DNA from: an uncultured Bifidobacterium sp.
Lineage (GTDB): Bacteria; Actinomycetota; Actinomycetes; Actinomycetales; Bifidobacteriaceae
NCBI RefSeq assembly: GCF_959020145.1
Contig: NZ_CAUEQY010000004.1
Coordinates: 43,738 to 107,737, forward strand
Direction: 5' to 3'
Length of the DNA stretch: 64,000 nucleotides
The position numbers were made by a program, and so were the translations under genes. A model generated the notes under the pieces. The model did no database searches. It was given only the letters and a program-made list of their open reading frames with translations, and had not been told where the DNA came from. Of this stretch, positions 54,396 through 60,945 are shown piece after piece. Position 1 is the stretch's first letter, and each line of letters begins with the position of its first letter.

Positions 54396-55252
54396 TCGCG
54401 GCCGGCACGTTCCTTGACATAACCGACGAAGCGGTCGACCGCCTCAGGGGTGTCGTGGCGAAAGAACATGCTGGTCTTGGTGTCAAGGCCCGCGATGGTT
54501 GCCATCTCGCTGTCGGAGAGCCGGAAATCGAAGATGTTCAGGTTTTCTTCCATGCGCTCCTTGTGCGTGGACTTGGGCAGAGCGACGATGTCGCGCTGGG
54601 TGAGCCAACGCAGGATCACCTGCGCGACGGACTTGCCATGCGCCTCGCCGATCCTGGCCAGGGTGGGATTGGAGAACATGTTCTGCATGCCCTCCCCGAA
54701 CGGAGCCCATGCTTCCTGAGCCACGCCCCGCTTGACCATGTTCTTGCGAGCTTCGATCTGCTGGTTGAGCGGATTAGTCTCGACCTGATCGGCCATCGGG
54801 GCGATCTCATTGAAGGCGACCATGTCGGCCAGACGGTCCGGATAGAAGTTGCTCACGCCGATGGCGCGGATCACGCCGTCCTTGTAGAGCTTTTCGAGTG
54901 CACGCCACGCGCCGTAGGTATCGGAAAACGGCTGGTGCAGTAACACCAGATCGAGATAGTCGGTGCCAAGCTTCTTCAAGGACACATCGACGGACCTCAG
55001 CGTGTTCTCATAGCCGTAATTGCTGATCCAGATCTTGGTAGTGAGGAACAGATCCTTACGATCGATACCGGAATCCTTGATTCCTTGGCCGACTTCGGCC
55101 TCGTTGAAGTACGACTGTGCGGTGTCGATATGGCGGTACCCGGTCTCGATGGCCTCGCGCACGCAGCGAGGAGCATCGTCCTTGCTGATCTGGAAGACGC
55201 CGTATCCGATCTTCGGAATCTCAACACCGTTGGCAAGTTTCACGTATTCCAC
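54392..55252 (-). CDS. Aldo/keto reductase (2,5-diketogluconate reductase-like)
   Basis: NADPH-dependent carbonyl reductase, TIM barrel, about 286 residues. Catalytic tetrad visible: Asp in HIDTAQSYFNE, Tyr in the same motif, Lys in TTKIW, His in LLHQPF. The cofactor segment LPKSTHKERMEENLNIFDF closes the barrel. The GTG at 55252 has GAAGGAAAAACA upstream, and close relatives begin MEYV(K/T)LNNG at this exact point; ATGs further upstream overlap the promoter or lack ribosome sites. Expressed from the MerR-type promoter. Stop overlaps the flavodoxin fragment. Confidence 0.85.
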   Translation of the reverse strand: MEYVKLANGVEIPKIGYGVFQISKDDAPRCVREAIETGYRHIDTAQSYFNEAEVGQGIKDSGIDRKDLFLTTKIWISNYGYENTLRSVDVSLKKLGTDYLDLVLLHQPFSDTYGAWRALEKLYKDGVIRAIGVSNFYPDRLADMVAFNEIAPMADQVETNPLNQQIEARKNMVKRGVAQEAWAPFGEGMQNMFSNPTLARIGEAHGKSVAQVILRWLTQRDIVALPKSTHKERMEENLNIFDFRLSDSEMATIAGLDTKTSMFFRHDTPEAVDRFVGYVKERAGRE

Positions 55253-55313
55253 TGTTTTTCCTTCCATAAATTCGTCGGTATTCAGTGCCGGCATGTATGC
55301 CGTTCTGACCCCC

Positions 55314-55344
55314 AAGATAAAATCCGGTAGCTGCTACCGGTCAA
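55314..55344 (-). promoter_or_regulatory. MerR-type promoter of the aldo/keto reductase
   Basis: On the minus strand TTGACC (55339-55344), a 19-base spacer and TATCTT (55314-55319). The overlong spacer contains the perfect palindrome CCGGTAG-CTG-CTACCGG (55324-55340), exactly the arrangement by which MerR-family activators twist DNA to open promoters. Confidence 0.75.
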
Positions 55345-55355
55345 ATTACGGCACG

Positions 55356-55385
55356 CCGGTACTATCTACCGGTATTAATAACCGG
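55356..55385. promoter_or_regulatory. Two further overlapping MerR-like operators
   Basis: CCGGTA-5-TACCGG (55356-55372) and CCGGT-7-ACCGG (55369-55385) share the CCGGTA half-site of the reductase promoter palindrome and overlap by four bases. They lie between the reductase promoter and merR, and so probably serve autoregulation. Confidence 0.6.
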
Positions 55386-55528
55386 AAATGTGACATGATA
55401 GGTACAAACAAAAAAGAACAATGCGCCTCAAGCCCGACCCCATCCGGCGGCACCCGCCGAACGTCCTGCCGCGCAGCGTCCGAAAGGAGCCACGTATAGC
55501 AATCACGGCAGTGCCACTCCATAAGAAC

Positions 55529-55939
55529 ATGAAAACCTATACGATGAAGCAGGCCTGCAAACTAACCGGCATGAATTACGAAGCATTGAAGTTCTATTGC
55601 AATTCAGGACTCGTGCCCGGTCTCAAACGAGACCAGAACAACCGACGCGTCTTCGACGAGCGATGCATCGCATGGATCAACGACCTGACATGTCTCAAAC
55701 GCTGCGGTCTGGGCATCAAGGAGATGCGGCACTACACGCAACTCTGTCTTGAAGGTGAGTCATCGATACCGGAACGTCAGGAAATCCTTGCCGAAAAACG
55801 CGAGCATCTGGAGACGCAACTGGAGGAACTGCGTAAAGCCATCGCCTACATCGATGAAAAACAGCGCTTCTACGCCGACGTGACTGCCGGCAGGACGGCA
55901 TACTGCAGCAACGTCATCGACACGACGCAAAGCGACTGA
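55529..55939 (+). CDS. MerR-family transcriptional regulator
   Basis: A 136-residue regulator: N-terminal winged HTH (MKQACKLTGMNYEALKFYCNSGLV, then NNRRVFDERCIAWI), dimerisation coiled coil (about 75-115) and a short tail. No clear metal-binding cysteine cluster; single cysteines at the second helix and near the C-terminus (YCSN). Divergent from the aldo/keto reductase it presumably controls, as in aldehyde/electrophile-responsive MerR (NmlR/AdhR) systems. The ATG at 55529 is the first sensible start; a good AAAGGAG lies too far upstream, so its true start is uncertain. Confidence 0.85.
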   Translation: MKTYTMKQACKLTGMNYEALKFYCNSGLVPGLKRDQNNRRVFDERCIAWINDLTCLKRCGLGIKEMRHYTQLCLEGESSIPERQEILAEKREHLETQLEELRKAIAYIDEKQRFYADVTAGRTAYCSNVIDTTQSD

Positions 55940-56098
55940 TTTCGTGATAACTCTATCTAATCGTTGGAATGAAGCCGTTTCTCAATGGTGATGGATTGTC
56001 GCACCACTCGAGATACCACTCCCAGAGTGTCGTTGGATTCATCATTTTTCCACTGCGGCGGTCACCACCTCTTCGGTTGGCGGTGGATGGATAAAGAG

Positions 56099-56146
56099 AG
56101 GCGGAGCCTTGCATTGCCTGACTCCGCCTTCCATGGTGTTTTTCTT
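56099..56146 (+). terminator. Rho-independent terminator
   Basis: AGGCGGAG (56099-56106) pairs with CTCCGCCT (56122-56129). A T-run (TGTTTTTCTTG) follows. About 160 bases downstream of merR and just left of the promoter of the element's first gene, so it may mark the chromosome-side boundary. The 160 bases before it hold no gene I can support. Confidence 0.5.
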
Positions 56147-56156
56147 GTGTTTCGAC

Positions 56157-56185
56157 TTGCATTACTTTATTTACTGTGCTAATAT
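56157..56185 (+). promoter_or_regulatory. Strong promoter of the 42-residue peptide gene
   Basis: TTGCAT (56157-56162), a 17-base spacer and TAATAT (56180-56185), close to sigma-70 consensus in an AT-rich island. The peptide gene starts 28 bases later behind AAAGGAGG. Confidence 0.65.
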
Positions 56186-56212
56186 AGTTTATGTCAAGGA
56201 AAGGAGGTGAAC

Positions 56213-56341
56213 ATGGAAAACATCTGGCAGACCGTCAAGGACATCGCCGCGATACTCGGCGACATCGGCTCCGCGCTGGTCGGAATATCAACCGTCATCC
56301 TGATATTCATCCACCGGCCAAGCCGACACGGACGGCGCTGA
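56213..56341 (+). CDS. Small membrane peptide (42 residues), toxin-like
   Basis: Codes for MENIWQTVKDIAAILGDIGS and then a hydrophobic run (about residues 19-33) ending in a basic tail (HRPSRHGRR). Optimal ribosome site (AAAGGAGGTGAAC) and a strong promoter. One membrane helix with a charged C-terminus is the form of type I toxins and small phage membrane peptides; no family recognised. A long perfect hairpin (56345-56379) follows the stop. It is first in the rightward group of small genes at the left end of the prophage-like element. Confidence 0.6.
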   Translation: MENIWQTVKDIAAILGDIGSALVGISTVILIFIHRPSRHGRR

Positions 56342-56344
56342 AAA

Positions 56345-56379
56345 CCGAGTCCCGGATTCTCTACCTATCCGGGACTCGG
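56345..56379. terminator. Perfect 13-bp hairpin after the small peptide
   Basis: CCGAGTCCCGGAT (56345-56357) pairs perfectly with ATCCGGGACTCGG (56367-56379), loop of nine. The T-run (TTTT) is on the minus-strand side, so it would terminate leftward transcripts better than rightward ones. Confidence 0.55.
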
Positions 56380-56405
56380 CCCCACCAGATTAACCCATGC
56401 GCACA

Positions 56406-56555
56406 ATGAAGGACAAACTAATCAAAATCGCGTTCGCGGCAGGAATCGTGAGCCTGCTGCTCGGCGTCGGCGGCAAGGCCCTCCCGGCAGGCACGCTCGG
56501 ATGCTTCGCCGGAATCCTCGCCCTCGCCTCCACGAAATGGGAGGACGGCGAATGA
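56406..56555 (+). CDS. Small hydrophobic protein (49 residues)
   Basis: Codes for MKDKLIKIAFAAGIVSLLLG and on to STKWEDGE. Two hydrophobic stretches (about 6-22 and 28-41) with a short polar turn make it a likely membrane protein. No strong ribosome site immediately before it (GCGCACA). Its stop overlaps the start of the HTH gene (ATGA), which argues that it is a real, translated ORF. Function unknown. Confidence 0.5.
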   Translation: MKDKLIKIAFAAGIVSLLLGVGGKALPAGTLGCFAGILALASTKWEDGE

Positions 56556-56758
56556 CCACCGAATACCTGGGCGTCACCGACGTGGCCAAACGGCTCGGCA
56601 TCAGCACGGCCGCAGTCAGCGCCTACAAGCTCCCCGAGCCGGACGCCACGATCGGCCGCACTCGCGGATGGCTCCCCGACACCATCGACCGATGGAACGC
56701 CAGTCGTCCCGGTCGCGGCGTCGGCGGAGGACGCCCACGCAAGAACAAGACCGAATAA
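56552..56758 (+). CDS. Excisionase/AlpA-like small HTH DNA-binding protein
   Basis: A 68-residue protein: GVTDVAKRLGISTAAVSAYKLPEPDATIG matches the winged-helix of MerR/AlpA/Xis-type regulators, where residues about 6-26 form the HTH and the rest the wing, followed by a basic Gly/Arg tail (GGGRPRKNKTE). Overlaps the previous gene by four bases. On an integrative element it is the natural candidate for recombination directionality factor or regulator of excision; that is inference. The long inverted repeat immediately right of it is a possible binding site. Confidence 0.7.
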   Translation: MTTEYLGVTDVAKRLGISTAAVSAYKLPEPDATIGRTRGWLPDTIDRWNASRPGRGVGGGRPRKNKTE

Positions 56759-56759
56759 C

Positions 56760-56800
56760 AAGAAAAGCCCCTCCCCCAGCCTTGGCTGAGAGAGGGGCAA
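56760..56800 (-). terminator. Terminator of the leftward lysis operon
   Basis: GCCCCTC (56767-56773) pairs with GAGGGGC (56792-56798), with a nested CAGCC/GGCTG stem. The minus strand continues TTTTCTTG. It begins right after the stop of the rightward HTH gene, so it may serve both directions. Confidence 0.75.
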
Positions 56801-56852
56801 CTTCGTATGGACTTAGCGGCAGCTTAACAGCTGTTAAGTCCGATACGAAGTT
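56799..56852. repeat. Long inverted repeat enclosing a 14-bp palindrome
   Basis: AACTTCGTATGGACTTA (56799-56815) is repeated inverted at 56835-56852 with one extra base. Inside, the 14-bp perfect palindrome TTAACAGCTGTTAA (56824-56837) overlaps the right arm. A further CTGTTAAGT follows at 56853-56861. Located between the excisionase-like gene and the holin. It could be a Xis/Int binding region, replication element or operator. Confidence 0.5.
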
Positions 56853-56886
56853 CTGTTAAGTGTTGTCGCTGATTTTGTGGCAACGC

Positions 56887-57138
56887 TTAATCTTTGTCGG
56901 AATCATCGTCCGGCTTGGTGGCCGTGAGCTGGCTCACGCCGATCAGAGCGCCGACGAAAACGCCGACGGCGTTGATGGTCGTGACGATCTCGCCGCAGTG
57001 AGGCAGTCCCCACTGCGGGCCGACCGCGCCGACCAGCCATGCGACGGCCGGCAGGGCGATCAGCGCGACCCACTTGAGGATCTCGTATGCCTTGTCGGGC
57101 AGCAGATAGTCGAGCTCAGTCTTGGTGTCCTTGTCCAT
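56887..57138 (-). CDS. Phage holin
   Basis: An 83-residue membrane protein with two hydrophobic segments (about 20-40 and 52-70), charged termini (MDKDTKTELDYLL ... KPDDDSDKD) and the r1t/LL-H-type holin pattern DKAYEILKWVALIALPAVAWL ... WGLPHCGEIVTTINAVGVFVGALIGVS, positions about 15-68. Last gene of the leftward operon, just after the endolysin, as expected. Ribosome site AAAGGAGGTG is optimal. Confidence 0.85.
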   Translation of the reverse strand: MDKDTKTELDYLLPDKAYEILKWVALIALPAVAWLVGAVGPQWGLPHCGEIVTTINAVGVFVGALIGVSQLTATKPDDDSDKD

Positions 57139-57204
57139 TCCACACCTCCTTTATGTGTTGCAGGAACCGGCTCCACAACGCTTAATCGTGGAGCTGGAGT
57201 CCGG

Positions 57205-58443
57205 TCAGCGGAGCCGCTGGCCTGGATAGATGGTGTACGGCGGACGGAGGCCGTTGCGCTGGGCCGCGGCGTACCAGCCGGATCCGTAGATCTTCCACAG
57301 GCTCTCGCCTGCGCTGACCACGTGCGTGGACGAGTAGGTCGTGGACGGCGTGGAGACGGTGGACGAGCCGTAGTAGGTGATCGTCTGGCCGACGTAGATC
57401 CGGTTGATGTTGCCGGACGGCACGCGCCATGCGGAGGCCGGCTTGAGGCCGGTGCGCTCGGCGATGGCCGACACGGTGTCGCCGGAGCGGACCACGTAGG
57501 TGCGGGTCGTCGTGCGGGTCACGGTGGTCGGGCCGGAGTACGTCGAACCGGACAGGCGGCTGTTGACGATGTTCATCACCGCCTGGTAGTTGTCGCCGAG
57601 ACGGGACTGCCGATCGGCGCCGTTGCCGTAATCGCCGCGGATGACGGCGGTGGCCATGGCGTTCAGGTCGGTGGTGTTGGTCGTCCGCTTCTCCACGTGG
57701 ACGTTCGGCGTGCCGGTGGATCCTCCGGTGGTGGAGCAGCCGGCGCGTTCGCCGCAGGCGATCTTGCGCCATGCCGTCCTGTCTCCGAAGAATTTGTCGA
57801 GGTCGAGCGGTCCATGTCCGTTGAGGTAGCCAGTGCTCGTGTACTGGAGCATGCCTTCGCCCTGCGATCCGGCGAGCCATGGGGAGTCCTGGTAGCCGGT
57901 CGCGTAGTTGTTGGCGTACTGCGCCGCCCACAGCATGCACTTGGCTCGGACGTCCGCCGGTATCTGGCCGACGAAGCCCTTGGAGCAGTAGACGACGGGC
58001 CACACTCCCGTCCTGGCGTGGACGCGGTATACCCACGTCCGCACCCAGTTGCTGTTGCCCCACGCGGCGTTCTGGTATGGCTCCCAGTCGAGGACGAGCA
58101 TGGCCTTGCCGACGTATCCGGTGATGTGGTTGACGAAGTTGTCGGCTTCGGTCGTGGCGTCCATTCCGGACGCGTAATCGTACAGGCCTAGCTCCTTGCC
58201 GGTGTTGACGGCGCCGGATGCTTGCTGGCCCCAGCTGGAGTTGATGTACCAGCCCTGGTTGACCTTGACGATCGCGAAGTCGGCCGGAGCGACCTGCGTG
58301 ATGTCCGGGGCCTGGTAGCCGGATACGTCGTATCCGTTCAGGTCGGCCATCGCGGCGGGCGCCACGGCCATGGTGATGGCCATGACCACGCCGGTCACCG
58401 CCAGCCGGATTCGTTTGAGCCACGGAGGCTTGTGCTTGCGCAT
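57205..58443 (-). CDS. Secreted GH25 endolysin with CW_7 and LysM domains
   Basis: A 412-residue peptidoglycan muramidase. A signal peptide (about residues 1-33, ending AAMA) precedes the GH25 catalytic domain (about 36-225): GYDVSGYQAPDI, FAIVKVNQG, MLVLDWEPYQ with the acidic pair. A CW_7/Cpl-7-like repeat (about 263-305, AVIRGDYGNGADRQSRLGDNY) and two LysM domains (about 320-365 and 373-411) bind the wall. An N-terminal signal makes it holin-independent for export (secretory endolysin). Start after AAAGGAAA. Confidence 0.92.
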   Translation of the reverse strand: MRKHKPPWLKRIRLAVTGVVMAITMAVAPAAMADLNGYDVSGYQAPDITQVAPADFAIVKVNQGWYINSSWGQQASGAVNTGKELGLYDYASGMDATTEADNFVNHITGYVGKAMLVLDWEPYQNAAWGNSNWVRTWVYRVHARTGVWPVVYCSKGFVGQIPADVRAKCMLWAAQYANNYATGYQDSPWLAGSQGEGMLQYTSTGYLNGHGPLDLDKFFGDRTAWRKIACGERAGCSTTGGSTGTPNVHVEKRTTNTTDLNAMATAVIRGDYGNGADRQSRLGDNYQAVMNIVNSRLSGSTYSGPTTVTRTTTRTYVVRSGDTVSAIAERTGLKPASAWRVPSGNINRIYVGQTITYYGSSTVSTPSTTYSSTHVVSAGESLWKIYGSGWYAAAQRNGLRPPYTIYPGQRLR

Positions 58444-58507
58444 TCATTTCCTTTCTCTGAAAACGGGAAACCCCACGTTTTCACGCGTGGTTTCATGGTT
58501 GATGGCG

Positions 58508-58579
58508 TCACATGTGGGCGCCACGATTGAAAAACAGGACGAGCGTGGCGAGACCGATCCAGGCGATGACGAAGGTCAT
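58508..58579 (-). CDS. Tiny membrane ORF (23 residues)
   Basis: Codes for MTFVIAWIGLATLVLFFNRG and three more residues, a single hydrophobic helix. Its ATG overlaps the stop of the preceding gene (ATGA), the only strong sign that it is translated. It lies in front of the endolysin gene. Could be a mini-holin or antiholin; it is too short to classify. Confidence 0.35.
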   Translation of the reverse strand: MTFVIAWIGLATLVLFFNRGAHM

Positions 58580-58968
58580 GCGTCCTCCACGGTCTCCGGC
58601 GCCACGTCGGCGCGCAGCTCGTCCGGCAGGTGCGGTTTCGGATGCCGCTTGAGGAAATCGGGCTCGACGATCTCGCAGAACTGTTGCAACCAATGGAACA
58701 GCTGCCTCGTGTATGCGGCGAGCGCGAAGTATTTTCGCTGCTGATCCTCCAGGTGCTGGATCTGCTCCTCCTGCGACTCGACCTGTTCCCTCAAAGGCTT
58801 GATGACGGAATCGGTGAGGATGTCGCAAGCCTTCGCGGCGATGTCCGCGGTGTCCTTGCGTCTGCTGGAGATGGCGCCGATGATGGCACCCACTCCTCCA
58901 CCGCCGATCAGGGCGACGATGAGAGACGTCCAGAATTCCGTGCTTGAAAAGAGGTTAAGCGGCGTCAT
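58576..58968 (-). CDS. Phage protein with membrane anchor and coiled coil
   Basis: A 130-residue protein with a glycine-rich transmembrane segment (about 13-33, LIVALIGGGGVGAIIGAIS), then a helical/coiled-coil stretch (about 55-80, KPLREQVESQEEQIQHLED) and an aromatic helix (YTRQLFHWLQQF). This anchor-plus-coil type is common just upstream of phage lysis genes (spanin-like or tail-assembly helpers). The start at 58968 is inside the preceding gene by 14 bases. Function not assignable. Confidence 0.6.
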   Translation of the reverse strand: MTPLNLFSSTEFWTSLIVALIGGGGVGAIIGAISSRRKDTADIAAKACDILTDSVIKPLREQVESQEEQIQHLEDQQRKYFALAAYTRQLFHWLQQFCEIVEPDFLKRHPKPHLPDELRADVAPETVEDA

Positions 58969-59098
58969 CCGAGCTCCATGGGTCGAGGCGCTTCTGGACT
59001 TCGTCGCGCAGGTTTTTGGGGATGGAGTCGATGGTGCGGGCTCCGGAGCGGACGAGGTTGGCGTAGATGGCGATCATGGCTTGCTGCAGGGTGTTCAT
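58955..59098 (-). CDS. Small phage protein, CD1375-like
   Basis: A 47-residue protein, MNTLQQAMIAIYANLVRSGA followed by RTIDSIPKNLRDEVQKRLDP. The pattern IYxxLVxxGxRTIDxIPxxLRDEV matches the short CD1375 family found next to phage tail and lysis genes in Firmicutes and Actinobacteria. Its ATG overlaps the stop of the upstream gene (ATGA). Role unknown. Confidence 0.65.
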   Translation of the reverse strand: MNTLQQAMIAIYANLVRSGARTIDSIPKNLRDEVQKRLDPWSSDDAA

Positions 59099-59463
59099 GC
59101 TTGCTCCTTTGCTCCGGCATCGTTGGCGGACGCTGTGGTGAGTTGCGCCTCGTAGAGGGCCGCGATGGCGGTGGCGTTGTCGACGGCCTGCTGCTCGAGC
59201 TGTGCGATGCGCTCCTTGTCGTCCATCGATTCGATCTCGGCCGATTGGATGAGGCTGTCGAATTGCTCGACCGCCTCCTGTTCGGTCAGGTCGCGGCACA
59301 GGTAGGTTTCCTGCGCCGTGTATTCGGTGGTCTCGGTGCCATCGGTGCCGAGATGCTGGACCTGCTTGATGTCCTCGCGGAGCCAGATGTCGGCGAGGCC
59401 GTCGCCCCGCCTGAAGTATTCGACCTTTTCCAGCGGTGTGGCGCTGGTGACGAGTTTGCTCAT
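59095..59463 (-). CDS. Phage tail-associated small protein, unknown
   Basis: A 122-residue, acidic protein beginning MSKLVTSATPLEKVEYFRRG and ending in a predicted coiled coil (about 75-120, MDDKERIAQLEQQAVDNATAI). The layout (beta-rich head, helical tail) fits small proteins encoded between tail fibre and lysis genes. The ATG overlaps the reverse transcriptase stop, so it is coupled to the retroelement. It is the nearest thing to an accessory protein (avd) position, but I see no Avd-like four-helix pattern. Confidence 0.5.
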   Translation of the reverse strand: MSKLVTSATPLEKVEYFRRGDGLADIWLREDIKQVQHLGTDGTETTEYTAQETYLCRDLTEQEAVEQFDSLIQSAEIESMDDKERIAQLEQQAVDNATAIAALYEAQLTTASANDAGAKEQA

Positions 59464-60563
59464 CTTTTTTCCTTCCTTGGTTGTTGGTTGGCGCGGGCCA
59501 GCGTCCGCTTGGCCATGCGCATTGTCTCGTCCACCTGCCGGCGGCGGCGCACGAGCGTCGAGTCGGAGTGGATGAAGTATCCGTAGTAGCTGGCGCATCT
59601 GCGCGCCAGTGTCAGGTTCCTTGGGTGTCGGCGGAATCTGGCGAAGGTCCGTCCGGCTCGCAGGAATATGCCGGGTCTGATGTTCGTCCGGCCGGGCCGG
59701 AACGTGTAGCCGACCATGTCGATTGGTTCGATGCCGACGTGCTTGACGTTCCATTCGGGGTGCATGTCGAGTTTGAGCCGGTCGTGCGCGAAGGTGGTGA
59801 TGCGTCTTGCCGCGATCGACAGGTCGCGTTTCGAGCGTCCGAGCAGCAGGATGTCGTCCATGTAGAAGAGGACGTGGGTGACGAGCCTTCGCTTCGTGGT
59901 GGTGCCGTCCCTGTGCCGTCTGGTTTTGGTGAGTCCGTGCTCGCAGAAGTGCCAGATGGACGACAGGTAATAATTCGCCAGGTATTGGCTGAGGTAGCTG
60001 CCGATGTTCAGGCCGTTATCGCCGGCGTAGGAGTCGATGAGGTGGAAGACGAGGCGCAGGAGCGTCATGTCGCCGACGTCGTGCGAGAGCATCGCCTTGA
60101 GCGTCGGCCGATCAATCGATGGATAGCATTTGCGCACATCGAGTTTGACGAAGACTTTGCTCGATGGTTCGCGGATCCATTTGCGGATGACACGTCGTGC
60201 GTCGTTGGTGCCGCGGTCCGGGATGCTCGCGGTCTGCCATCGTCCTATCTTCGCGTCGAACAAGGGCATGAGGGCGATGACCGCGACGTGGTCGAGGATC
60301 TGCTGTTCGACGGCCTCACGGCCGATGACGCGATGCTTGCCGGAAATCGGTTCGACACGGTTGAAGTATCGGATACGTGGATGGTCGAATCCGCCGGTCC
60401 TGATCTGGCCGGCGAGTCTGATGGCGAGGTCGTCGAGGTCCGGGTGGTGTTCCAGGAATCTCGTGACGTCGCGTCTTGATGTTTTGCCTTGCAGGTAATG
60501 GTCTATGGCCTTCCTGACGAAGGCCGGTGTGCCGCAATGCGTGTGACGGCAGTAGGTTTTCAA
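59460..60563 (-). CDS. Reverse transcriptase of a diversity-generating retroelement
   Basis: About 367 residues with the RT palm: FVKLDVRKCYPSID (motif with the first catalytic Asp), GLNIGSYLSQYLANYYLS and the catalytic box FYMDDILLLG, then KLDMHPEWNVKHV and the C-terminal thumb with YYGYFIHSDS. The YMDD box and the lack of maturase/integrase domains put it with phage DGR reverse transcriptases. The likely start is TTG (60563), with AGGA nine bases upstream; the open frame continues upstream through the template repeat, which is not coding. Lies directly downstream of the template repeat. Confidence 0.93.
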   Translation of the reverse strand: MKTYCRHTHCGTPAFVRKAIDHYLQGKTSRRDVTRFLEHHPDLDDLAIRLAGQIRTGGFDHPRIRYFNRVEPISGKHRVIGREAVEQQILDHVAVIALMPLFDAKIGRWQTASIPDRGTNDARRVIRKWIREPSSKVFVKLDVRKCYPSIDRPTLKAMLSHDVGDMTLLRLVFHLIDSYAGDNGLNIGSYLSQYLANYYLSSIWHFCEHGLTKTRRHRDGTTTKRRLVTHVLFYMDDILLLGRSKRDLSIAARRITTFAHDRLKLDMHPEWNVKHVGIEPIDMVGYTFRPGRTNIRPGIFLRAGRTFARFRRHPRNLTLARRCASYYGYFIHSDSTLVRRRRQVDETMRMAKRTLARANQQPRKEKR

Positions 60564-60737
60564 TTGAGCTGTTCCTATCTGGACTTTGCGCGGCTGTCGA
60601 TGTGGCTGGATGGGTTCATCTACCGGCCGCGTGCTCGTGTTGCATTTTCGGATCTGGCCGTGGCATGCCGTCTGGCTTAGATCGTGGCCGACGGTAATCG
60701 GAGTGTTCTGATGTTTTCGACAGGATTGTCCAGGTAT

Positions 60738-60839
60738 GCGGCCGCCGATGTTCCACCTGCGGTTCGTCAGGTCCCTGTTCAGGTTCGCGTGGAACGCGCC
60801 GCAGTTCGAGCCATCACTGAGATTGCCGAACCGGTGCAC
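60738..60839 (-). repeat. DGR template repeat (TR)
   Basis: 102 bp aligned without gaps to the variable repeat at 60976-61077. On the coding (minus) strand the TR has 21 adenines; 15 of these differ from the VR and no other base does. It encodes, in the VR frame, RFGNLSDGSNCGAFHA followed by NLNRDLTNRRWNIGGR, with AAC/AAT codons at the diversified positions. Sits between the variable gene and the reverse transcriptase. Confidence 0.95.
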
Positions 60840-60897
60840 GACGCGAAGGACGGTAGGCGCGCCACTCCGAGTCCCACATGTTTTTCAGCGGGACGAT

Positions 60898-60917
60898 GAG
60901 GGGGCTTGCGCCCCCTC
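60898..60917 (-). other. DGR recognition hairpin, 8-bp stem with GCAA tetraloop
   Basis: GAGGGGGC (60898-60905) and GCCCCCTC (60910-60917) form a perfect 8-bp stem. On the coding strand the loop is GCAA, a GNRA tetraloop. It lies 29-48 bases after the stop of the variable gene and before the TR, the location and form of the cruciform required for retrohoming in Bordetella phage BPP-1. Confidence 0.8.
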
Positions 60918-60945
60918 GCTGCGCTCACCCCTCACCGCTCTTGGC

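Noticed and set aside
55953..56182. Two short opposite-strand frames (69 and 65 codons)
   Set aside because: They overlap a terminator hairpin and lack ribosome sites and recognisable features.
57182..58447. Second minus-strand frame of 421 codons over the endolysin
   Set aside because: Arg/His/Pro-rich shadow of the GH25 endolysin frame, which has signal peptide, catalytic and LysM motifs.
59095..59463. Reading this small gene as the DGR accessory protein Avd
   Set aside because: Position would be unusual and the protein does not look like a four-helix bundle; kept as unknown.
60355..60380. Sequence resembling a tRNA T-loop (GGTCGAATCC)
   Set aside because: No matching acceptor, D or anticodon arms around it; it lies inside the reverse transcriptase gene.
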